NCBI GenBank assembly: GCA_040882845.1
Contig: JBBEAM010000009.1
Location: 310,001-374,000, forward strand
DNA: 64,000 bases
Source of the DNA: JBBEAM01 sp040882845
GTDB taxonomy: Bacteria > Pseudomonadota > Alphaproteobacteria > Kiloniellales > DSM-21159
Reading direction: 5' to 3'
The notes under the pieces are model-generated. The model was not told the DNA's origin and made no database searches. It was given only the letters and a program-made list of their open reading frames with translations. Position numbers and translations under genes: made by a program. Positions within the stretch are counted from its first letter, which is position 1, and every line of letters begins with the position of its first letter. Positions 26,034 through 33,973 of the stretch are shown piece after piece.

Positions 26034-27236
26034 TCAGAAATCCCCCGGAGGCGTCGCGCGGCGGCGCTCGGGGGCGAAGAACGGCCGGTCCACCACCTTG
26101 CAGCGGACCATCAGCTTGTCCCACTTCAGTTCCTTGAGCACGTAGATCTCCACCCAGAGGTCCGTCCTGATGCTGTCTCCATAGGGCCGCCGGAAGGAAG
26201 CCAGCGCAATGTTCTTCTTGCAGGTCGGCGACCACATCGCCGAGGTGATCTGCCCGACCTCGACGTTCTGGCCATGGTAGATCAGGGCATGGGGCGCGGC
26301 CTTGTTGCCCTGGATGTCGAGGCCGACGAGACAGTACTGTGAGCCCTTTTTCTTCTCATCGAGTAGCGCGCGGCGGCCATTGAAGTGGCCCTTGCCGAAA
26401 TCCACCAGCCACTCGAGGCCAAGCTCGAAGGGCGAGCGCCCACGGGTATGGCGCAGCGCCTGATCGGCCGGCACGAAGTCGACGGTGGGCAGAATGAAGC
26501 CCGCCTCGATCCGCGCCAGATCGAGCGCCGCCGAGCCGGCCGGACGCAGGCCGTGCAGCGTCCCGGCCTCGAACAGCCTGTCCCAGACCGGCAGCGCCGC
26601 TTCCGGCGCCATCCACAACTCGTAGCCGAGATCGCCGGTAAAGCCGGTGCGCGAGATGGAAAGCTTCTGGCCGTCGAGATCGAAGTCCCGGACATCGAAG
26701 GGCTTGAGCTGCTCTAGGCCTTCCAGTCCGCAGCGCCTCAGCAGCGCGCAGCTCGCCGGCCCCTGCAGCGCCAGGCCGGCGATGTCCCAGGTCACCTCCT
26801 CTACCGCGACATCGAAGCCGAGGGCGCAGTCGAGCAGCCAGTCGAGATGGCGTTCCTGGCAGCAGAGCCGGAATTCGCTCTCCCCGAGCCGGAACAGTGT
26901 GCCGTCGTCGAGCGCGTGGCCGGCATCGTTGCACCACACCACGTAGGCGACGCGGCCCGGCTTCAACTTGGCGACGTCGCGAGTCACCAGGCGGTTGCAG
27001 TAGGCCTCCGCCTCGGCGCCCGAGATGCGATACTTGATCATCGGCGAAACGTCGTAGAGCGTCGCCGCGTTGCGGATCGCGAAGTACTCCAGCTCGCTGT
27101 TGAAATAGCTGTTGGGCACGGTGTAGCCGGCCCAGCGCTGCCAGTCGTTGTTGAGGTTGAGCGCCGCCGTCCGCTCGTGGAAGGGCGTGCCGCGGACCCG
27201 GACCTTGTAGTGCTCCTGCTCGACGTCGAGGGGCAT
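26034..27236 (-). CDS. GcvT/DmdA-like folate-dependent aminomethyltransferase or demethylase
   Basis: A 400-residue GcvT-family protein, not the GcvT of the glycine cleavage system, which is at 55694. It opens with TPFHERTAALN and then shows ATLYDVSPMIKYRISG at about residue 58-73, RTGFTGDLGYELWM at about 205-218, and a C-terminal beta-barrel domain. These are the core motifs of folate-binding demethylases such as DmdA and the C-terminal halves of sarcosine and dimethylglycine dehydrogenases. It likely passes a methyl or methylene unit from the substrate to tetrahydrofolate. Its start overlaps the stop of the next flavoprotein gene by 1 base, so the two are tightly coupled. Confidence 0.82.
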   Translation of the reverse strand: MPLDVEQEHYKVRVRGTPFHERTAALNLNNDWQRWAGYTVPNSYFNSELEYFAIRNAATLYDVSPMIKYRISGAEAEAYCNRLVTRDVAKLKPGRVAYVVWCNDAGHALDDGTLFRLGESEFRLCCQERHLDWLLDCALGFDVAVEEVTWDIAGLALQGPASCALLRRCGLEGLEQLKPFDVRDFDLDGQKLSISRTGFTGDLGYELWMAPEAALPVWDRLFEAGTLHGLRPAGSAALDLARIEAGFILPTVDFVPADQALRHTRGRSPFELGLEWLVDFGKGHFNGRRALLDEKKKGSQYCLVGLDIQGNKAAPHALIYHGQNVEVGQITSAMWSPTCKKNIALASFRRPYGDSIRTDLWVEIYVLKELKWDKLMVRCKVVDRPFFAPERRRATPPGDF

Positions 27237-28798
27237 CAGCGCTTCTCCCGCGCGATCACCTGCCGCGCTGCGTTCATTCCGGCCGCGCCCATCACCCCGC
27301 CGCCGGGATGCGCCCCGGCGCCGCAGAGATAGAGGCCCGGCAGCGGCGCCGCGTACTGATGGGCACCGGGCACGGGGCGGTTCATCAGCAGCTGATCGAC
27401 CGCCAGTTCGCCATGATGCCAGTGGCCGCCGGTCATGCCGAAGCGCTTTTCCAGGTCGATCGGCGTCAGCAGCTCGGCCGCGACGATCTGCTGCTCGATC
27501 TTTGGGGCGTAGAGAGCGATGCGGTCGATCAGCCTTTGCTTGAAGCTCTCTCTTGTCCTGTCCCAGCCCGCCTTCAGCGCATAGGGGGCATAGATCGCCA
27601 CGGCCGAGAGGACATGCTTGCCCTCAGGCGCCAGCGAGGGATCGCCGAGGCTCGGGATCACCAGCTCCATTGCCGGCGCCGCGGAAGCTTCGCCGTACTT
27701 GGCGGCGTTAAAGGCTTCCTCGACCTCCATGATCGAGGGCGCGATCACCAAGCGGCCCCTGATCTGCGCTTCGCTAAGGCCGGGGATTTCCGGCCGTCCG
27801 TCGAGGGCGAGATGCAGCTTGGCAACGTCGCCGCGGCTGCGCAGCTTGTGAACCCGGCGCACGAAACCGGCATCGAGATGCCGCGCGCCGAGCAGGCAGA
27901 GGAAGGTCGTCTTGGGATCGGCGTTGGAGACCACCGTCCTGGCCGTCACCACCTCGCCGCCGTCGAGACCGACGCCGACGGCGCGGTCCTGCTCGACCAG
28001 GATCTGCGCCACCGGACTGCCGGTGCGGACCTCCGCGCCCGCGGCCTCGGCAGCCTGGCGCAGGGCAGCGGTGACGCTCCCCATCCCGCCGGCCGGCAGC
28101 GCGATCCGCCCCTGCCCGCCGGAGACTTCTCCAGCAAGGCGATACAGCAGGGTCAGCACCGTGCTCGGCGAGCGCGGCCCCAGGTGGGTGCCGAGTACGG
28201 CGTCGAAGGACAGGGCGCCCTTCAGCAGGTCGCTCTCGAAACGCTCCTCCGCCAGGTCGGCGACGTTCATCAGCACGATGCGCAGGAACTCGCGCATCTC
28301 GACGCGGCCGAGCCTGCGGATGCTCCAGCCGAGCTTGGCAAGGGCGATCTTGTCGGCGAGGCCCATGCCTTCGCCCAGCCGCGGCGGAACCTGAGACAGC
28401 ATCGGACGCAGCGCCGCGGCAAACCGCAGCAGGCGCTCGTGGAGATTGGCATAGGCCCGGGCATCGTCGGGCGAGACGCCCTCGACGCTCGGCCCCTTGA
28501 GCGTGACATGCGCGCCGTCCCGCGCCAGTGCGACGGTCGCCAGATCGTCGGCGGCCAGCTTCAGGCCATGCTTTTCCAGCGCCAGATCGGCAAGCACCTT
28601 GGGGTGCAGCTGATAGAGCAGGTGGGCGCCGCTGGAGACCTTGAATCCGGGCGAAAAGACTTCCGTCTTGGCGGCGCCGCCGGTTTCCTTGGCGGTCTCC
28701 AGCACCACCACCTTGCGGCCGGCCTTGGCCAGATAGGCGGCGCAGACCAAGCCGTTGTGGCCGCCGCCGACAATCGCGACATCGTAGCCCGCGCTCAT
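27236..28798 (-). CDS. COG1233 FAD-dependent oxidoreductase (phytoene-desaturase-like), copy A
   Basis: A 520-residue flavoprotein with the Rossmann motif DVAIVGGGHNGLVCAAYLAK at about residue 5-24. The C-terminal FAD signature is GLYLCGAGAHPGGGVMGAAG at about 487-506. This is the family of carotenoid desaturases and retinol saturases, but no carotenoid gene is nearby. It is clearly a paralogue of the protein at 28795-30408, which has the same C-terminal layout. It overlaps that gene by 4 bases and the GcvT-like gene by 1 base, so the three are translated in step. An amine or acyl substrate is inferred from context. Confidence 0.84.
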   Translation of the reverse strand: MSAGYDVAIVGGGHNGLVCAAYLAKAGRKVVVLETAKETGGAAKTEVFSPGFKVSSGAHLLYQLHPKVLADLALEKHGLKLAADDLATVALARDGAHVTLKGPSVEGVSPDDARAYANLHERLLRFAAALRPMLSQVPPRLGEGMGLADKIALAKLGWSIRRLGRVEMREFLRIVLMNVADLAEERFESDLLKGALSFDAVLGTHLGPRSPSTVLTLLYRLAGEVSGGQGRIALPAGGMGSVTAALRQAAEAAGAEVRTGSPVAQILVEQDRAVGVGLDGGEVVTARTVVSNADPKTTFLCLLGARHLDAGFVRRVHKLRSRGDVAKLHLALDGRPEIPGLSEAQIRGRLVIAPSIMEVEEAFNAAKYGEASAAPAMELVIPSLGDPSLAPEGKHVLSAVAIYAPYALKAGWDRTRESFKQRLIDRIALYAPKIEQQIVAAELLTPIDLEKRFGMTGGHWHHGELAVDQLLMNRPVPGAHQYAAPLPGLYLCGAGAHPGGGVMGAAGMNAARQVIAREKR

Positions 28799-30408
28799 TG
28801 CACCGGCTCCCGCACCGTCTGCGGCGCGTCGAGGTCGCGCAGCATCTCGCGCGCCGCGTTGGCCCCGGGGGCGCCCATCACGCCGCCGCCGGGATGCGCC
28901 GAGGAGCCGCAGAGATAGAGCCCCTTGATCGGGCTGCGGTAGTCGGCATAGCCGGGCACCGGGCGGTTGAACAGCAGCTGGTCGAAGGTCAGCTCGCCCT
29001 GGAAGATGTTGCCCTCGGTGAGGCCGACCTCGTTCTCCAGGTCCCAGGGTGTGCGCACCTCGGCATGCAGGATCAGGTCGCGGAAGTTGGGGCTGTACTG
29101 GGCGATCTGGTTGAGCACAGTCTCGCCGAAGGCATCGCGGTTGGGGCCGTCCCAGACCTCGCCGTCCGCAAGGTGAGGCGGCGCGTACTGCACGAAGACG
29201 GTCATGTAGTGCTTGCCCGGCGGGGCCATGGTCGGATCGATCCGGGTCGGAATCAGGGTGTCGAGATAGGGATCCTTGGACCAGGTGCCGCGCTTCCAGT
29301 CGTCGTAGGCCCGCTCCATCCGCTCCATGCTGTCGGAGAAGTGGGTGTCGCCGCGCAGCGCCGGACAGTCCTTTGGCACCTGCGGAAAGTCAGGCAGGCC
29401 GTCGAGAGCGATGTTGAGCTTCCCTGAGGAACCGCGAATCTTGAAGTTCCTGACCGCGGTCAGGAATTCGCCAGGAAGCTCTTTCGCCTCGACGGCCTTA
29501 AGGAAGGTGCGCTTCACGTCCATGTTGGAGACCACGGTCTTGCCGTGGATTTCATCGCCGTTCTCCAGCACGACGCCGCGCGCCTTTCCGTTGCGCACCA
29601 GGATCCGCTCGACGCCGGAACCGGTGCGTATCTCTCCCCCCTCCGCCTGCAAGGCGGAGGCCATGGCCTTGGTGATCGAACCCATGCCGCCGCGGGCGAA
29701 GCCCCAGGCGCCGATGTTGCCGTCGACCTCGCCCATGTAGTGGTGCAGCAGCACGTAGGCCGAGCCCGGCGAATAGGGGCCGAGCGCGGTGCCGATGATG
29801 CCGCTGCCGCAGAGATGCGCCTTGACCACGTCGCTCTCGAAATACTCGTCGAGGAACTCGGCGATCGACATGGTCCAGAAGCGCAGGGTGTCGTACATCT
29901 CCAGCTCGCCGAGGCCGTGGAAGGCCTTCCCGAGATAGAGCAGCTCGTTGATGTCGCGCGGCCGGAAGGAAGTCGGGTCCGGCGGCGGGCGCATCAGCAG
30001 GGGCTTGATGAAGCGGCATTGGCGCATCAGCTCGGCGGCGTAGTGCTCGTAGGCCTCGGCGTCGCGCGGCGAATGCCGGTAGATCTCGCGATAGTGCGCG
30101 TCGTGGTCGTCGTAGTTGGCGAAGTAGTCGCCGTTCTGCATGAAGGTGAGGCCGCCCTCGTAGGGGATCACCTGCAGGCCATGACGCGGCAGATCGAGGT
30201 CGCGGACGATCTCCGGCCGCAGCAGACTGCAAACATAGGAGCAGTTGGAGTAGGTCCAGCCCTCGTAGAGCTCGCGGCTGACCGCGGCGCCGCCGACGAA
30301 GTCGTTGCGTTCGACAACCACGACATCGAGCCCGGCCTTGGCCAGATAGCAGGCTGCCGTCAGACCGTTGTGCCCGGCCCCGACGACGATGGCGTCGTAG
30401 CGCTTCAT
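28795..30408 (-). CDS. COG1233 FAD-dependent oxidoreductase (phytoene-desaturase-like), copy B
   Basis: A 537-residue flavoprotein from ATG 30406-30408, chosen because the FAD motif AIVVGAGHNGLTAACYLAKA begins within five residues; the longer frame adds an Arg-rich stretch that looks like out-of-gene translation. The C-terminal signature is GLYLCGSSAHPGGGVMGAPG, nearly the same as in copy A. The two may form a heterodimer or act on successive steps. The gene begins 25 bases after the stop of the aminotransferase gene at 30434. Confidence 0.84.
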   Translation of the reverse strand: MKRYDAIVVGAGHNGLTAACYLAKAGLDVVVVERNDFVGGAAVSRELYEGWTYSNCSYVCSLLRPEIVRDLDLPRHGLQVIPYEGGLTFMQNGDYFANYDDHDAHYREIYRHSPRDAEAYEHYAAELMRQCRFIKPLLMRPPPDPTSFRPRDINELLYLGKAFHGLGELEMYDTLRFWTMSIAEFLDEYFESDVVKAHLCGSGIIGTALGPYSPGSAYVLLHHYMGEVDGNIGAWGFARGGMGSITKAMASALQAEGGEIRTGSGVERILVRNGKARGVVLENGDEIHGKTVVSNMDVKRTFLKAVEAKELPGEFLTAVRNFKIRGSSGKLNIALDGLPDFPQVPKDCPALRGDTHFSDSMERMERAYDDWKRGTWSKDPYLDTLIPTRIDPTMAPPGKHYMTVFVQYAPPHLADGEVWDGPNRDAFGETVLNQIAQYSPNFRDLILHAEVRTPWDLENEVGLTEGNIFQGELTFDQLLFNRPVPGYADYRSPIKGLYLCGSSAHPGGGVMGAPGANAAREMLRDLDAPQTVREPVQ

Positions 30409-30433
30409 GCCGCGTCTCCGCCTGCCCCCGAAA

Positions 30434-31795
30434 TCAATTGGCGCCTTCCGCTGCCAAGGGCGGGTTATCCTTGAGATACTCCAGAGTCTCGTCGACCGCC
30501 GTCTCGAAGCCGCGCAGGGTCTCCTCGAGGCAGGCCTGGTCGTGGGCGGCGCTGATGAACCAGGGCTCGCGGGAGTCCGGCTCGCAGAGCACGCCGTTCT
30601 CATGCAGGAACTGCGCCAGGGTGTCGTAGAAGGTGTAGTCGCTGTTGACCCAGTCGCGGTAGTCGCGCGGCGGCGTCGCGCTGAAGAACAGCCCCATCAT
30701 CGACGGATGGCCGACGAAGGAGTGGGCGATGCCGCGGCGCGAAAGCACCTTGGTCATGCCGGCTTGAAGTTTCTTCCCGTAGGCTTCGATGTCCTCGAGC
30801 GCCGAGGTTTCGTCGAGAATCTCCAGCGTTTTCTCGGCGGCCGCCAGGGAAACCGAGTGGGCGGTATAGGTGCCGCCGTGGGCGACGCCGTCGCCGATCA
30901 TGCGCATGATCTCCTCCCGGCCGGCCAGCACCGAAATCGGATAGCCGTTGGCCACCGCCTTGGCGAAGGTGCAGAGATCGGCCTGAACGCCCATCAGCTC
31001 CTGCACGCCGCCGCGCGCCACCCGGAAGCCGGTCTTCACCTCGTCGATGATCATCACGACTCCGTATTTGTCGCAGAGCGCGCGGGCGTCGCGCACGTAC
31101 TGCGGATCGGCGGCGATTGAGCAGCAGTTGCCCATGATCGGCTCCATCAGCAAGGCGCCGATATCGTTGCCGCGCACCTTGAGAAGATCTTCGAGGTGGT
31201 TGGCGTCGTTGAGCGGAGTTTGATAGATCAGCCGCTTGAGCAGGCCGGGCACACCCTCGCTGTAGGGCAGCAGGTCGGGGGCGCCGTCGGCGGGATCCCA
31301 GTCCTCCACCTCGGTGTACCAGAGCACCGAATCGAAGAGGCCGTGGTAGCCGCCCTCGACCACCACGTAGGAGTCCTTGCCGGTGTAGGCGCGAGCGAGG
31401 CGCAGCGCCGCCATCACGGCTTCTGTGCCGGAGTTGGAAAAGCGCACCAGCTCGGCCGCCGGCACCATCCTGGAAATGCGCTCGGCCACCGCCAGCTCGC
31501 GCTCGGTCGCCAGGGCGAAGACGCCGCCGATCTCCATGCCGGCACGCGCGGCTTCGTCCACGCGCTCGTCGGCATAGCCGAGAATCGCCGGACCGTAGCC
31601 GAGGCGGTAGTCGATGTATTCGTTGCCGTCGATGTCCCAGATCCGGGCGCCTTTGCCCCGGTCGATGTAGATCGTCTTCTCCTTGCCCCAGTAGCGGAAG
31701 TTCGACGCCACCCCCAGGGGGAGCTTGCCGATCGCCTTCTTGAAGTGAGCGTTACTGCGGTCGAGTGAGCGTCCATTCGGGCGCATGAGTCTCAA
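30434..31795 (-). CDS. Class III aminotransferase (glutamate-1-semialdehyde aminomutase-like)
   Basis: A 453-residue PLP enzyme. The cofactor Lys is in CTFAKAVANGYPISVLAG at about residue 272-289. The PLP-phosphate and ring-binding segments are RFSNSGTEAVMAALRLAR at about 120-137 and IIDEVKTGFRVARGG at about 246-260. Overall layout (NFRYWGKEKTIYI near the N-terminus) is closer to HemL-like aminotransferases and aminomutases than to SpuC. It is probably not HemL itself, since it heads a catabolic unit. First gene of the leftward unit that starts opposite the BetI-like regulator. Confidence 0.86.
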   Translation of the reverse strand: MRLMRPNGRSLDRSNAHFKKAIGKLPLGVASNFRYWGKEKTIYIDRGKGARIWDIDGNEYIDYRLGYGPAILGYADERVDEAARAGMEIGGVFALATERELAVAERISRMVPAAELVRFSNSGTEAVMAALRLARAYTGKDSYVVVEGGYHGLFDSVLWYTEVEDWDPADGAPDLLPYSEGVPGLLKRLIYQTPLNDANHLEDLLKVRGNDIGALLMEPIMGNCCSIAADPQYVRDARALCDKYGVVMIIDEVKTGFRVARGGVQELMGVQADLCTFAKAVANGYPISVLAGREEIMRMIGDGVAHGGTYTAHSVSLAAAEKTLEILDETSALEDIEAYGKKLQAGMTKVLSRRGIAHSFVGHPSMMGLFFSATPPRDYRDWVNSDYTFYDTLAQFLHENGVLCEPDSREPWFISAAHDQACLEETLRGFETAVDETLEYLKDNPPLAAEGAN

Positions 31796-31867
31796 GGCCT
31801 CTTGTTGTTTCGATGACTTTCTTATTCATCGATCATGACAGCCGCGATGCGGTGGGTCCAGAAATTT

Positions 31868-31883
31868 TTGAATGATCGTTCAA
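31868..31883. promoter_or_regulatory. Candidate operator for the BetI-like TetR regulator
   Basis: TTGAATGATCGTTCAA is a near-perfect 16-base palindrome (one mismatched pair) in the 183-base gap between the divergent aminotransferase (30434-31795) and TetR (31979) genes. BetI sites contain similar TTGAACGTTCAA-type half-sites. From here one protein could control both directions. The surrounding DNA is AT-rich, as expected for a promoter region. Confidence 0.55.
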
Positions 31884-31978
31884 CCAAATAATTGCTCCAG
31901 CCATCTATTTCAGTTATGTTTTTCGAAATGCTGCTGATAATATTCGAGAAACATTCAATGGATTCAGACGCCTAGACG

Positions 31979-32632
31979 ATGAAACAGAATCGCCCCGACC
32001 GGCCGATCAGCCGCAGCCAGATGAAGATCCTCCGTCGTCAGCAACTGATTGAATCGACTATTGAATCCATCGCCAAGCGCGGCTTCGCCGAGACCACCAT
32101 GGCGGACGTGGCCGAGGGCGCGGGACTGTCGCGCGGCATCGTCAACTTCCACTTCGTCAGCAAGGAAATGCTGCTGAACGAGACCCTGAACTACCTGGCC
32201 AAGGAGTACCGCGAGGTCTGGAAAGGGACCCTGGAGCGCGCCGGCCCTGGCCCGGTTGACCGGCTGAAGGCGCTGGTCGCCGCCGACTTCGACCCCAAGG
32301 TCTGCAACAAGAAGAAGGTCGCGGTCTGGTACGCCTTCTGGGGCGAGGCAAAGTCGCGCCCTTATTATCAGCAGATCTGCGCCGACTTCGACCGCGAGCA
32401 CCACACCGCGCTGCGCGACATCTGCCAGGAGCTGATCGACCTGGGCGACCACAGCGGGCCCAGCGCCGACCAGATCGCCACGGCCATCGCCGCCACGACC
32501 GACGGCCTGTGGCAGAATCTGTTGATCCATCCCCAGTCCTTCGACCGCGGCGAGGCCAAGCAGAACGTCTATGCCATCCTCGCCGCGCTGTTTCCCAAGC
32601 ACATGACCTTCGGCCGGCTGACTGCCGCCTAG
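31979..32632 (+). CDS. BetI-like TetR-family regulator
   Basis: A 217-residue TetR protein. The DNA-binding helix-turn-helix covers about residues 20-65 (KRGFAETTMADVAEGAGLSR and then GIVNFHFVSKEMLL). The C-terminal ligand domain has WYAFWGEAKSRPYYQQIC at about 120-137, which is typical of BetI and its relatives. BetI senses choline; a quaternary or polyamine-type ligand is therefore plausible here. The gene is divergent from the catabolic unit at 30434-26034 and is followed after 17 bases by the acyl-CoA dehydrogenase. Confidence 0.87.
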   Translation: MKQNRPDRPISRSQMKILRRQQLIESTIESIAKRGFAETTMADVAEGAGLSRGIVNFHFVSKEMLLNETLNYLAKEYREVWKGTLERAGPGPVDRLKALVAADFDPKVCNKKKVAVWYAFWGEAKSRPYYQQICADFDREHHTALRDICQELIDLGDHSGPSADQIATAIAATTDGLWQNLLIHPQSFDRGEAKQNVYAILAALFPKHMTFGRLTAA

Positions 32633-32649
32633 TTTAGGAAGTCTCGAAC

Positions 32650-33825
32650 ATGTCTTTCCCTCTCCCCGAGAGCGCCAGGGCCTGGCAGAGCAAGATCCGG
32701 CGCTTCGTCGACGAGGCGCTGATTCCGCACGAGGTCGAGGCCGAACTGAACGGCGGCGAGCTGCCGAAGTCCGTGCGCAACGGCCACTATGCACGCGCCC
32801 AGGAATTCGGCCTGTCCGGCATGGACGCACCGAAGAGCTACGGCGGGCTGCAGCTCAGCAACCTGGAGCAGGTCGCGATCTACGAGCAGATCGGCCGGGT
32901 CACCAACGCGCTGGGCTGGTGCTTCAGCGAAGCCCACAAGTGGATGTTCGAGGCCTGCTCCGAGGAGCAGATCGCGCGCTACGTGCTGCCGATCCTGCGC
33001 GGCGAGCGCCACGAGTGCTACGCCATCACCGAGGCCGAGTCCGGTTCCGACGTCGACGGCATCTCGGCCACGGCGCGGCGCGACGGCGAGGACTACGTGA
33101 TCGACGGCGAGAAATGGTACGTCACCAGCGCCAACCACGCCGACTTCTTCATCCTCCAGGCCAAGCTGAGTGGCGGCGAGAACGACGGCGCCCATGCCCT
33201 GTTCTTCATCGACATGGACACGCCGGGCATCGAGATGATCTGCAATCCGCCCTTCAGCCACACCTACGCGGCGCACCATCCCACCTACCGCTTCCAGGAG
33301 GTGCGGGTGCCGGCAGCCAACCGGATCGGCGCCGAAGGCGCGGGCATGGACTTCGCCTATGCCTGGTTCCGGCGGGAACGGCTGATGATCGCCGCGCGCT
33401 GCTGCGGCGCGGCCGAACGGCTGATCGAGGAAGCCGGCGCCTTCGCGCGTCAGCGCATCGTCTCCGGCAGGCCGATCGCCGAATACCAGGCAATCCAGTT
33501 CATGCTGGCCGATAGCCTGACCGAGCTGTGGGCGGCGCGGCTGATGACCTACGAGACCGCCGAGGCGCACGACCGCGGCGAGGACGTCAAGGTGCTGCAC
33601 GCCAAGTGCTCCATGGCCAAGCTCTATGCCTCGGAGATGGCCAACCGGGTCGCCGACCGCGCGGTGCAGATCTTCGGCGGCCGCGGCTACATGCGCGAAA
33701 ACGTCGCCGAGCGCTTCTTCCGGGAACTGCGCGTCGACCGCATCTGGGAAGGCACCAGCGAGGTGCAGCGGCTGATCGTCGCCCACTCCCTGGGCAAGCG
33801 CGGACAGGAGGCCCTGATCGGCTGA
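32650..33825 (+). CDS. Acyl-CoA dehydrogenase
   Basis: A 391-residue FAD-dependent acyl-CoA dehydrogenase. The two family signatures are AITEAESGSDVDGISATARR at about residue 129-148 and QIFGGRGYMRENVAERFFRE at about 343-362. The catalytic Glu of short- and medium-chain enzymes is expected in IWEGTSEVQR at about 369-378 and is present. It would introduce the double bond later hydrated by the enoyl-CoA hydratase at 18810-19619. Lying between the BetI-like regulator and a transporter, it is likely co-regulated with them. Confidence 0.9.
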   Translation: MSFPLPESARAWQSKIRRFVDEALIPHEVEAELNGGELPKSVRNGHYARAQEFGLSGMDAPKSYGGLQLSNLEQVAIYEQIGRVTNALGWCFSEAHKWMFEACSEEQIARYVLPILRGERHECYAITEAESGSDVDGISATARRDGEDYVIDGEKWYVTSANHADFFILQAKLSGGENDGAHALFFIDMDTPGIEMICNPPFSHTYAAHHPTYRFQEVRVPAANRIGAEGAGMDFAYAWFRRERLMIAARCCGAAERLIEEAGAFARQRIVSGRPIAEYQAIQFMLADSLTELWAARLMTYETAEAHDRGEDVKVLHAKCSMAKLYASEMANRVADRAVQIFGGRGYMRENVAERFFRELRVDRIWEGTSEVQRLIVAHSLGKRGQEALIG

Positions 33826-33883
33826 TGGGGATAGCCGCGGCGCCGCGGCGCACCGCTTGCAGTGGGGCGCGGAGTCGGAAAGG

Positions 33884-33973
33884 ATGAATGCGCCCAATCA
33901 GCAGGAGACCTGAGTGACTCCAAGCAGCAAGGGCAGGAACAGGGGGAAGCTGAAACGTGGCCAGCGAAGCTGA
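33884..33973 (+). promoter_or_regulatory. Two short coupled frames in the permease leader
   Basis: ATG 33884 opens MNAPNQQET and stops at 33913. GTG 33914 then begins directly after that stop and reads VTPSSKGRNRGKLKRGQRS, ending at 33973, inside the start of the permease gene (GTG 33957). A GGAG element precedes the first ATG. The arrangement looks like a chain of translational coupling or a leader; it may also be chance. Confidence 0.25.

Noticed and set aside
26020..26235. N-terminal extension of the acyl-CoA synthetase to 26235
   Set aside because: The added 72 residues come from within the GcvT-like gene in another frame, and the CoA-binding domain begins right after the ATG at 26019.
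30409..30603. N-terminal extension of flavoprotein B to 30603
   Set aside because: It covers the end of the aminotransferase gene in another frame and is Arg/Ser/Pro-rich; the FAD motif starts immediately after the ATG at 30408.
30434..31795. Calling the aminotransferase HemL (glutamate-1-semialdehyde aminomutase)
   Set aside because: The fold family is the same, but the gene heads a catabolic unit under a BetI-like regulator, and Alphaproteobacteria normally make aminolevulinate with HemA (ALA synthase).
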